From Verrucomicrobiota bacterium (lineage in GTDB: Bacteria; Verrucomicrobiota; Verrucomicrobiia; Chthoniobacterales; UBA10450), in NCBI GenBank assembly GCA_003218525.1, contig QHNU01000042.1:1-6504 (forward strand): a stretch of 6,504 bases of DNA, in the 5' to 3' direction. The notes below the pieces were generated by a model that searched no databases, was not told the origin of the DNA, and saw only the letters and a program-made list of their open reading frames with translations. Within the stretch, counting starts at the first letter, position 1. Each line of letters begins with the position of its first letter. A program made the translations under genes and the position numbers. This document shows, one piece after another, positions 1-5,833 of this stretch.

Positions 1-784
1 ATCCAAAGTAACGCCGCTTCATATCTCGGTACTCCTCCGGCGTAATTCCGAAGAACAAAAGCTTCGGTAATCGCTTCCGATCAAGAGCTGCTTCGGTCTG
101 TTGCCATTGTCGCATCAGCCGGTAACGCAGGGGAATATTGTCGCTCGGAGGCAGGAGCGCCGTGGCATCGAGTTCCACATCATCGAGCCTATGTTCGTTA
201 TTCAGCGGGCTGTTATAAGGCGAATGCGGCTCGACAAACGAAACGAAGAGAATGAATGGTTCCTGGTGATGTTTTTCTATAAATTTACAGGCGTGTTGCT
301 CTAGAAATTTCGGTTTCGAGGCCTCCAGCGGTAATTCGCTAACCGCTCGCTCAGAGAACGTTCCATTTGGTTTGTCCGGGATGTATCCTCTCGAAAGCAA
401 AAACCGGCTGTAGTCACTAATTCCCTCGGTCGAAACCCAGTGACGGAAACCTCGCTGCGGTTTCGTTTCATCGCCGAGCTGCCACTTTCCTATATAGGCC
501 GAATCATAATCCTGATCCTGAAGTAGCTCGATAAAGGTGAGGTGGCGCCGATCAAGTGCCACGCTGTTTCTGGTGCAGCCGGTGCTATGCGGCCACATTC
601 CGGTCAGCAATGATGCTCGCGACGGCGTACAAAGCGGCTGCGTGACATAGGCCCGGTCGAAGATAACGGATTCTGACGCTAATCTGTTCAGATTTGGAGC
701 GTGGACGTTGCCGTTCCCGTAGCAAGCAAGGGTATCGACCCTTTGCTGGTCGGTGAGAAAAACAATCAGATTGGGTTTAGCCAT
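1..784 (-). CDS. Type I sulfatase (arylsulfatase A-like), N-terminal part, C-terminus outside window
   Basis: Translating the minus strand from the ATG at 784-782 gives 261 uninterrupted residues to the window edge. Sulfatases of this family hydrolyse sulfate esters using a formylglycine made from a Cys or Ser in a C/S-x-P-x-R motif. Seen here: the N-terminal strand and metal-binding segment NLIVFLTDQQ (residues 5-14, D12/Q13), the nucleophile motif CTPSR (C52-R56; C52 codon at 631-629) followed by ASLLTG, the second signature YIGKWQLG (97-104), and PHSPY (H187). Residue 102 in GKWxLG is Gln (codon 481-479), where family members usually have an active-site His. The Cys-type motif implies activation by an FGE-like or anSME-like enzyme, not seen here. 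There is no signal peptide, so the product is probably cytoplasmic. No strong Shine-Dalgarno sequence precedes the ATG. The remaining family-typical C-terminal metal ligands lie beyond the window. The family call is secure; the substrate is unknown. Confidence 0.93.
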   Translation of the reverse strand, partial: MAKPNLIVFLTDQQRVDTLACYGNGNVHAPNLNRLASESVIFDRAYVTQPLCTPSRASLLTGMWPHSTGCTRNSVALDRRHLTFIELLQDQDYDSAYIGKWQLGDETKPQRGFRHWVSTEGISDYSRFLLSRGYIPDKPNGTFSERAVSELPLEASKPKFLEQHACKFIEKHHQEPFILFVSFVEPHSPYNSPLNNEHRLDDVELDATALLPPSDNIPLRYRLMRQWQQTEAALDRKRLPKLLFFGITPEEYRDMKRRYFG

Positions 785-902
785 TACTAAGAGCGGCCGG
801 ATGTGCTCAAAAAGCTAACCAGCCGAATCTTCTCGTAAAGCAAACCATCGCTTGGCTTCTTTTAGGCGTGACACGACTCCGCCAGCAGGCCAAAGATCCC
901 GC

Positions 903-1052
903 ATGGTTATCACTAAAAATCTTGGCATGCTCCTGTTGGCGATCTTTCTCATCGTTTACGGAATTGCCACGACACTCGCGCTCGCCATCCCGGTCGTCAT
1001 CCTCGGCATTCTTGCGCTGATTGCCGGCATTTTGATCCTCATTGGCAGATAG
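903..1052 (+). CDS. Small hydrophobic two-helix membrane protein (49 aa)
   Basis: This 49-codon frame starts at the ATG at 903 and ends at TAG. The product begins MVITKNLGMLLLAIFLIVYG, continues with a helix-breaking AIP near residues 28-30, and ends in a second hydrophobic stretch finishing ILILIGR. It therefore predicts two short membrane helices (about 7-27 and 31-47) joined by a tight turn, with a basic C-terminal Arg. Small proteins of this shape, with G-x-L-L-L near the start and a GILxLIxGxLILxGR-like end, recur in bacterial genomes as uncharacterised proteins; this is recalled from general knowledge, not searched. An in-frame TTG at 852 would add 17 polar residues, but ATG 903 fits the hydrophobic profile better. 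The gene is divergent from the sulfatase and convergent, with a 28-bp gap, on the next membrane-protein gene. Function unknown. Confidence 0.68.
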   Translation: MVITKNLGMLLLAIFLIVYGIATTLALAIPVVILGILALIAGILILIGR

Positions 1053-1080
1053 CCAAATAGCAGACACTCCTTCCGGGGCT

Positions 1081-1740
1081 CTAAAGTACACCCACGGCAC
1101 GCGAAATCAGCACCACCACGATGCTGAGAGAAATAGCGATTTGTGTCATCGCGGTGAGCTTCGCCCAGCGCGCCAGCAGCGGAGCATCCGTTGGGCCGAA
1201 GGTCGAGCTTTGAGTAAAAGCGACAAAAAGATAGTCGACGAAACCGGGACGCCAACCTTCACATTCAAATCTGGTGCGCTCTTCTTTTTCGATTTGCATC
1301 TGTGGAAAAACAAAGCTGTGGCTTCCGAACGCCCGCCGCTGCGCGCGCGCCGTTGGGCCACCGCCATCGAGGCGCCAATACCAGAGTGCGAATACAAGCA
1401 CGTTCGTCAGCCAAAGCTCCGCTCCCGATCGAAGTAAGGCGAATGGCGATTCCTTCTTGGCCGGCAAATTCGCAACCAGCAGCACGACCGATCCAACAAG
1501 AGCGGCTGTAATGATGCCACTAATCAGTATGCCAAGGACGCGATTAAGCGAATGATACCCACCGCGATGCGCGAATATCGTCGGCACGAGCAAGAAACCA
1601 ATGAGAATCGGTAACAACCAAGTTGGCCCCAGAATCAATTCCTTCGGCAGCGCCATGTAGATTCCGCCGACCGCAATCAGCGCGAGTATGGCTTGCCAAC
1701 GCGGTTCCGGTTTATCGACACGTTCTCCTTTTGTTTCCAT
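1081..1740 (-). CDS. Multi-pass inner-membrane protein, DUF1345-like / pore-loop-like
   Basis: The product is a 219-residue integral membrane protein. Hydrophobic segments are visible at about 16-31, 39-56, 67-91, 106-122 and 194-216. A charged soluble stretch (about 123-165, containing WYWRLDGGGP and then EKEERTRFECEGWRPG) precedes a re-entrant-looking segment VDYLFVAFTQSSTFGPTD (168-185). That last segment, followed by ARWAKL and a final helix, resembles the C-terminal part of the DUF1345 family and, more distantly, the pore helix plus filter of two-helix potassium channels (T-T-V-G-Y-G-D). The assignment rests on motif memory and is uncertain at family level; membrane location is secure. 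The ATG at 1740-1738 is fixed by an in-frame TAG nine bases upstream (1749-1747). GGAGG abuts the ATG, an unusually short Shine-Dalgarno spacing. The gene is divergent from the YdeI-family pseudogene and ends 28 bp from the small membrane protein. Substrate or ion, if any, is unknown. Confidence 0.85.
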   Translation of the reverse strand: METKGERVDKPEPRWQAILALIAVGGIYMALPKELILGPTWLLPILIGFLLVPTIFAHRGGYHSLNRVLGILISGIITAALVGSVVLLVANLPAKKESPFALLRSGAELWLTNVLVFALWYWRLDGGGPTARAQRRAFGSHSFVFPQMQIEKEERTRFECEGWRPGFVDYLFVAFTQSSTFGPTDAPLLARWAKLTAMTQIAISLSIVVVLISRAVGVL

Positions 1741-1770
1741 CCTCCGCTAATACCACTCGGTTGCTGCGGA

Positions 1771-1793
1771 CGGAAGTCATTCGATTGACTCCG
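1771..1793. repeat. Imperfect inverted repeat in a divergent intergenic gap
   Basis: CGGA-a-GTCA (1771-1779) pairs with TGAC-TCCG (1786-1793): eight base pairs, one bulged A at 1775 and a six-base loop. It lies between the starts of the minus-strand membrane protein (1740) and the plus-strand YdeI-family gene (1887), where an operator would be expected. A protein-binding role is inference; stems of this size also arise by chance. Confidence 0.35.
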
Positions 1794-1886
1794 CCCCCCG
1801 GGCCGTGGAGCCGAATTACCGTGAAGGCCTTATCCGATATGTTGACCTTATGACCATTGACGGGCGTAATAGAGAATGGGCCTGAG

Positions 1887-2459
1887 ATGAAACGAGCTTT
1901 GTCTGAGCCCCTCTTTTTCGCCAGGCCGAAAGACTTTCGGGCCTGGCTTAAAGTTCACCATCAAACCAGGGCTGAGTTATGGGTGGGCTTCTATAAGAAA
2001 GCGTCGGGTAAATCGAGCATTACCTGGCCGGAGTCAGTCGATGAAGCGCTCTGCTTCGGCTGGATAGATGGAATCCGCAAAAGCCTGAATAGCCTTAGCT
2101 ATATCATTCGGTTCAGTCCGCGCCAGAAAAGGAGCGTTTGGAGCGAGATTAATACTAAACGGGTTGAGGCCCTTCTGACAGAGGGGCGGATGGAGGCCGC
2201 GGGATTGAGAGCATTTCAGGCGCGTCGTGAGAATAGATCCGGTATTTATTCACACGAACACCGGCTTGATCAGTTGCCCGAACCTTATCACGACACGTTA
2301 AAGAAAGCCCAGCCTGGAGCTTCTTTCAATCACAACCGCCATCGTATCGGAAACAGGCCATTTGGTGGGTAATCAGCGCAAAAAAAGAAGAAACCCGGCA
2401 GCCGGCAGGAGCGTTTGCAAAAGGCAATAGAAACTTTCGCACGTGGCAAACGGCTTTAA
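1887..2459 (+). pseudogene. YdeI/OmpD-associated family protein, disrupted by two frame lesions
   Basis: The first part is a clear member of the YdeI/OmpD-associated (bacteriocin-protection-like) family. From ATG 1887 it reads MKRALSEPLFFARPKDFRAW, followed by the family core ELWVGFYKKASGKSSITWP, VDEALCFGWIDGIRKS, RFSPRQKRSVWSEIN and RSGIYSHEHR. The homologous reading leaves this frame near 2311-2316. It resumes at TGG 2315 in the frame two bases on (WSFFQSQPPSYRKQAIWWV, then ISAKKEETRQ, to 2401), as if one base had been lost. A 7-bp tandem duplication, CCGGCAG twice (2395-2408), then shifts it again. From GAG 2409 the original frame resumes as ERLQKAIETFARGKRL with TAA at 2457-2459. Although the lesions jointly restore frame, the original frame meets TAA at 2370-2372 between them, so translation from ATG 1887 ends early after about 161 residues with a scrambled tail. 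A TTG at 1857 could add ten residues but is less family-like. Loss of the conserved WWV-SAKKEETR C-terminus probably inactivates the protein, unless these are assembly errors. Confidence 0.87.
2395..2408 (+). repeat. 7-bp perfect tandem duplication (CCGGCAG x2)
   Basis: CCGGCAG at 2395-2401 is repeated immediately at 2402-2408. Removing either copy gives the family-typical reading EETRQERLQKAIE across the junction, so the repeat is best explained as a recent slippage duplication inside the YdeI-family gene. Confidence 0.85.
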
Positions 2460-2531
2460 TATTTGAATAATGATGCGCTGATGCGAACCGGAATCGCACC
2501 TGTTATTCCCCGAGAGTTATTCACGGCTGAA

Positions 2532-2579
2532 CCTGACGTGGTCAGGACCGGCGAGCACGGCCTGCTTCCGAGAGGAAGC
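2532..2579. other. Pair of short hairpins in the convergent intergenic region
   Basis: The 263-bp gap between the convergent YdeI-family pseudogene and the S9 peptidase gene (2460-2722) contains two perfect inverted repeats. CCTGAC-GTG-GTCAGG is at 2532-2546. GCTTCC-GAGA-GGAAGC is at 2564-2579; its loop on the plus strand is a GNRA-type tetraloop. A weaker outer pairing, TGCGAA (2482-2487) with TTCGCA (2607-2612), would enclose both. Neither hairpin is directly followed by a U-run on either strand, so they are not textbook intrinsic terminators. They could stabilise transcript 3' ends or belong to a small structured RNA; I recognise no known RNA family. Confidence 0.35.
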
Positions 2580-2621
2580 TGTCCGACTTGATCATGAAAC
2601 AGCATCTTCGCACCTAAAGTA

Positions 2622-2663
2622 TTTCTACCTTCTTCTCTCCACCTTTTTACCCTTTATTTTCTC
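2622..2663 (+). other. G-free pyrimidine tract, candidate Rho-utilisation region
   Basis: On the plus strand 38 of 42 bases are C or T, with only four A and no G, just downstream of the hairpins. A C-rich, G-poor unstructured transcript is the general character of rut sites, and the position after the plus-strand YdeI-family gene, facing the opposing S9 peptidase gene, would suit Rho-dependent termination. This is inference from composition and location only. Confidence 0.3.
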
Positions 2664-2722
2664 GATCGTGGAATGATCGTCCGCACCCAAATCGAGACGA
2701 GGCTTGCCTTTCGAGCAAAGCG

Positions 2723-5023
2723 TCAGTTCGGTCTTGACTGTTGCCCAGCGTCTGTTTTTACCGGCATAGGAGCTTTGATGGGGACTTCTCGCTCCGGCGT
2801 TACTTCATACTCGGGTTTTGCCACGCCCAATAGCCAATGGTCAAACCAGCCGACAATGTGTTGGAGCCGCTCAACCCGATGCCAGGGTTGACCTGAGCGC
2901 GATAACTCGTGCGTTTCGTTTGGGAACTTCACCATCACGGTGGGAACTTTGCGAAACTTTAAGGCGCGGAACATTTCCTCGCCACCGGCACCAGGAGGAG
3001 TGCGCGTATCGGTTTCGCCCAGAATTAACATGAGCGGCGTCTTTACATTCTTAATATAAGTTATCGGCGACCGAGCTCTGAAATCGTCAGGATCATCGAA
3101 AGGCGGTGCCTTGAACCAGTTTGGCTGGAACAACGTGAAATCCGCCGTGTACCACCAAGCTTCCCAACTCGCGATGTCGCGCTGAGAAACAGCGGCCGCA
3201 AACCGTTGGGTGTGACCAACTACCCAGTTGGTGAGTAATCCGCCGCCGCTGCCACCAGTCACTCCAAGCTTCTTCTCATCGATGTAGCCGCGCCGGATGA
3301 CTTCATCGACGCCGCGCATTAAATCCTGAAAGTCATCACCAGGATAGTGATATTGAATCACGTTACCGAATTCCTGGCCATAGGTGGTACTTCCGCGCGG
3401 ATTTGGAAATAGCACAACGTAACCTTTTGCCGCCATCCATTGAAACTCGTGTTCGAAGATATAGCCATAGGCCGCATGCGGCCCGCCATGGATGTTGAGG
3501 ATAAGAGGATACTTTTTATGCGGATCAAATCCTGGCGGTTTCTGTAGCCATGCTTGAATACGCTTGCCATCGAAACTCTCATACCGGATCTCCTCCGGCT
3601 CGGTCACCTCCAGCCGACTGAACAAATCGTGATTGATATCCGTAATCTGCCGGGGCTGTCCATTTTCATCGAGTGTGAACAAGTCCCCAACACGGGTTGG
3701 AGTTGAGACGAGATAGATTATCCTTTTGTCACCGGGAGAAGCGCCAAAACGTATGACTGCTTGGTTTCCTTGCGTCAATTCGGAAACCGCACCAGTTGTC
3801 GCATCAAATTTCGCGAGATTGGTTCGACCCTCTTTACCGCAAAGTTCAAGAATACTCTTTCCGTCCGCGCTCCAGATCGGCCGGTTGCTACCGACTCCAC
3901 GCGGCGGTGCATTATCCCCGAACACACCGGAGCCGACGTCGTAATCGAATTTCTCCGTCAGATTGCGCGGCTTGGCGTTCGGCGTCAGCTCGATTGTCCA
4001 GAGATCAGGCTGGGTGTACGAGCTCACCGGTTGAGTAGCCGAGGCGATAAAGGCCATTTGCTTGCCGTCCGGGCTAAGTGAAAGACCTTCGATGCCCATC
4101 TCAACCGTGGTAAGTTTGGTTGGTTTGCCCCCTGTTCCTGCGACAGAGTAAAGTTCGCTCTTGGGCAATTCATAATATGGCTCGTCCACGTGCAACGAAG
4201 CGAAGTAAATCGTTGTGCCGTCGGCGGACCAAATCGGCTCCGCCTCATCGAACCGGCCGTCGGTCAACTGTTTTGGTAGAATTTTTTCATCGGCCGTATG
4301 CGGGGCTTGGATCAGCCAAATGTGTTGGGGACGCTTTGGATCGACATAGCCCTCGTCATTCGACCGATAGACGGCGCGCGTGATAACATGAATATCGCTC
4401 TCGTGCGCGCCCTCATCTTCCCGCTTTGTCGATGGGCTTGGAGGAGCTGTCTGCACAGTCGTCGAATCCGCCGATTCCGCGGTGGCTTTCTTTAGCTCCT
4501 CTTCCTTGCGCTTTTTCTTCTCTTGCTTCGCCAGGTCCTCTGCATTCGCGCTACTGGTGAAAGCAATCTGTTTCCCATCGGGCGACCAGACCGCAGCGCT
4601 TGCGCCTTTCGGCAGGGCGGTAAATCCGAAGGCATCTCCTCCGGTCAATGGCAACATGAATAATTGTGGCGGCTCGGCTTTCCCGTCCTTTTCTGCCGAT
4701 CGGAGAAAGGCAAGATACTTGCCGTCGGACGACCAACGCGGCGCTGTGTCATGGGTACCGGTTGTCAGGCGATGTGGCTCTTCTCCGCCGGCAACTGCAA
4801 TCGACCAGATAGAAGTATCGTATCCCTCCTTCTTATCGTTCACCGTCACTCGAACAAAAGCTACCCGATTGCCGTCTGGAGATACCTGCGGATCACCAAT
4901 CCAGACGAAATCGAACAAATCCTTTTCCGTAATGTTTCTCTTTTCTGCGGCGGCTGTGCCCATCGTGAGCGCAGCACCAATCGCAAGCCAAATCGATGCT
5001 CTACGAGCGACAGAAACGATCAT
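2723..5023 (-). CDS. Exported S9 family peptidase (prolyl oligopeptidase / acylaminoacyl-dipeptidyl-peptidase type)
   Basis: This serine peptidase is probably periplasmic and cleaves short peptides. Starting at ATG 5023 gives 766 residues with a signal peptide (MIVSVARRAS, a hydrophobic core, then TAAA before EKR, about residues 1-26). The frame extends upstream to ATG 5143, but that would bury the signal behind 40 polar residues; ATG 5041 is also possible. PD40-like propeller blades show as PQVSPDG (45), PRWSSDG (95), AVWSPDG (144), PIWSADG (263), LSLSPDG (314) and PIWSADG (382). A Lys/Glu-rich linker (about 165-210) interrupts the propeller before ITRAVYRSNDEGY. The peptidase S9 domain (about 475-733) has HGGPHAAYG (512), NPRGSTTYG (541), the nucleophile elbow GGSGGG (S592, codon 3250-3248), D672 in GETDTRTPP and H705 in NETHEL. 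Family-typical full length, with no lesion seen. The elbow has Gly where many S9 enzymes have Tyr after Ser. It is divergent from the HD gene. Exact specificity cannot be read from sequence. Confidence 0.95.
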   Translation of the reverse strand: MIVSVARRASIWLAIGAALTMGTAAAEKRNITEKDLFDFVWIGDPQVSPDGNRVAFVRVTVNDKKEGYDTSIWSIAVAGGEEPHRLTTGTHDTAPRWSSDGKYLAFLRSAEKDGKAEPPQLFMLPLTGGDAFGFTALPKGASAAVWSPDGKQIAFTSSANAEDLAKQEKKKRKEEELKKATAESADSTTVQTAPPSPSTKREDEGAHESDIHVITRAVYRSNDEGYVDPKRPQHIWLIQAPHTADEKILPKQLTDGRFDEAEPIWSADGTTIYFASLHVDEPYYELPKSELYSVAGTGGKPTKLTTVEMGIEGLSLSPDGKQMAFIASATQPVSSYTQPDLWTIELTPNAKPRNLTEKFDYDVGSGVFGDNAPPRGVGSNRPIWSADGKSILELCGKEGRTNLAKFDATTGAVSELTQGNQAVIRFGASPGDKRIIYLVSTPTRVGDLFTLDENGQPRQITDINHDLFSRLEVTEPEEIRYESFDGKRIQAWLQKPPGFDPHKKYPLILNIHGGPHAAYGYIFEHEFQWMAAKGYVVLFPNPRGSTTYGQEFGNVIQYHYPGDDFQDLMRGVDEVIRRGYIDEKKLGVTGGSGGGLLTNWVVGHTQRFAAAVSQRDIASWEAWWYTADFTLFQPNWFKAPPFDDPDDFRARSPITYIKNVKTPLMLILGETDTRTPPGAGGEEMFRALKFRKVPTVMVKFPNETHELSRSGQPWHRVERLQHIVGWFDHWLLGVAKPEYEVTPEREVPIKAPMPVKTDAGQQSRPN

Positions 5024-5129
5024 CCATGACCAGGTAAACATCCCGCAAGATGACATCGCACCGGTATCATGCAATGGGAAGGTAGCGGTGGATTCAATCG
5101 GTTGGTCGTTAAAAACCGTTTCGCGCGCA

Positions 5130-5141
5130 GGCGATCTCGCC
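5130..5141. promoter_or_regulatory. Near-palindrome in the divergent S9 peptidase / HD gene gap
   Basis: GGCGA-TC-TCGCC at 5130-5141 is a 12-bp palindrome apart from its two central bases. It lies in the 148-bp gap between the S9 peptidase start (5023, minus) and the HD gene start (5172, plus), which must carry both promoters. I found no convincing -35/-10 pair on either strand. An operator role is speculative. Confidence 0.22.
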
Positions 5142-5162
5142 ATATTTATCGGAATTACAGCT

Positions 5163-5170
5163 AGAGGAAG
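5163..5170 (+). promoter_or_regulatory. Shine-Dalgarno site selecting the GTG start of the HD gene
   Basis: AGAGGAAG sits immediately upstream of GTG 5172; its GAGG core is four bases from the start codon. It is among the clearest ribosome-binding sequences in the window. It supports GTG 5172 over the much longer in-frame opening that runs antisense through the S9 peptidase gene. Confidence 0.55.
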
Positions 5171-5171
5171 T

Positions 5172-5789
5172 GTGACTACATTAACGGATCGCGCTCTTGG
5201 TATTGTGCACGAATGGGTTCAGTCCGAAAGTTTGCGTCGCCATTGCTACGCTGTTGCTGATTCGATGCGTCATTTCGCACAACTCCAAGGCACTGATGCC
5301 GACCTGTGGGAAGCAGTGGGATTGTTGCACGATATGGATTACGAGCGCCATCCAAACCAGGAGCAGAGCGCGACCGAAGGCCACCCGTTCACGGCAGTGG
5401 CATGGCTGCGGGAGAACGGTTGGAACGAGGAAATCTGTCGTGCAATTCTTTCCCACGCCGACTGCTCGGGCGTAAGTCGCGAGACGTTGCTCGAGCGAAC
5501 GCTCTGCGCCGTCGATGAATTGAGCGGGTTCGTTATGGCCGTGGCGCGCGTGCGCCCATCAAAAAGCATTCACGAGGTTGATGTGGCGGCGGTCAAGAAA
5601 AAGATGAAAGACAAGGCATTCGCCCGCGCAGTTGGCCGTGAAGATATTGTGCGCGGTGCGGCCGAATTGGGAATGCCGTTGGACAATGTCATCGCCGGAG
5701 TCATCGCCGCACTACAAGCTGACGCCGAACGGCTCAGTCTGGCAGGAAATGTTGAGCGCGTGGCGGATCTGCCGGCAGACATCAACTAA
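5172..5789 (+). CDS. HD-domain (HDIG-type) phosphohydrolase
   Basis: From GTG 5172 this encodes a 205-residue soluble protein of the HD superfamily, whose members are metal-dependent phosphohydrolases acting on nucleotides or other phosphoesters. The metal-ligand pattern is complete: H24 (in LRRHCYAVA), H53-D54 (GLLHDMDYE), H71 (EGHPF), H95 (ILSHAD) and D115 (AVDELSGF). The C-terminal half has a conserved-looking stretch, VRPSKSIHEVDVAAVKKKMK, and an AFARAVGREDIVRGAAELG segment typical of small stand-alone HD proteins. Length and architecture match that group; no membrane segment or extra domain is visible. The true substrate is unknown. The open frame continues upstream to 4482, but that part is antisense to the S9 peptidase and lacks HD-family character; the Shine-Dalgarno sequence before GTG 5172 supports the shorter start. 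The NIPSNAP gene follows 44 bp downstream on the same strand and may be co-transcribed. Confidence 0.92.
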   Translation: MTTLTDRALGIVHEWVQSESLRRHCYAVADSMRHFAQLQGTDADLWEAVGLLHDMDYERHPNQEQSATEGHPFTAVAWLRENGWNEEICRAILSHADCSGVSRETLLERTLCAVDELSGFVMAVARVRPSKSIHEVDVAAVKKKMKDKAFARAVGREDIVRGAAELGMPLDNVIAGVIAALQADAERLSLAGNVERVADLPADIN

Positions 5790-5833
5790 CAAGTCCTATT
5801 CAAGAAATGTTAGAGCAATCGACCATATTAGAC

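Noticed and set aside
1042..1437. Plus-strand 131-codon ORF over the membrane-protein gene
   Set aside because: It is a shadow of the minus-strand gene, with Arg/Ser-rich composition, no domain, and overlap with the end of the small membrane protein.
1842..1872. Sigma70-like TTGACC (1842-1847) and TAATAG (1867-1872) upstream of the YdeI-family pseudogene
   Set aside because: The 19-base spacer is longer than optimal, and the implied start of transcription would leave a leader of only a few bases before ATG 1887. Too weak to list as a promoter.
2379..2388. A-run in the YdeI-family gene as a programmed-frameshift slippery site
   Set aside because: The frame changes map to about 2311-2316 and to the 7-bp duplication at 2395-2408, not to the A-run, and no family precedent for programmed frameshifting is known to me.
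2540..2562. Resemblance of GGTCAGGACCGG to the SRP RNA domain IV motif GGTCAGGxCCGG
   Set aside because: The following bases (CGAGCACGG) lack the GGAA tetraloop and the AAGCAGC strand that define the SRP54-binding hairpin, so only a 12-base chance similarity remains.
2481..2591. Possible 36-codon plus-strand ORF (MRTGIAPVIPRELFTAEPDV...) and an overlapping 49-codon minus-strand ORF
   Set aside because: Both overlap the same inverted repeats, neither has a recognisable domain, and palindromic DNA tends to open frames on both strands. Evidence is insufficient to call either a gene.
2663..2679. CGATC ... GATCG hairpin near the end of the S9 peptidase transcript
   Set aside because: The stem is only 5 bp and no U-run follows on either strand, so it does not qualify as a terminator.
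4482..5171. In-frame upstream opening that would make the HD protein 435 residues long
   Set aside because: It is antisense to the well-supported S9 peptidase gene, has no family character and low-complexity Ser/Phe/Arg composition. GTG 5172 has a good Shine-Dalgarno sequence and begins just before HD-family homology.
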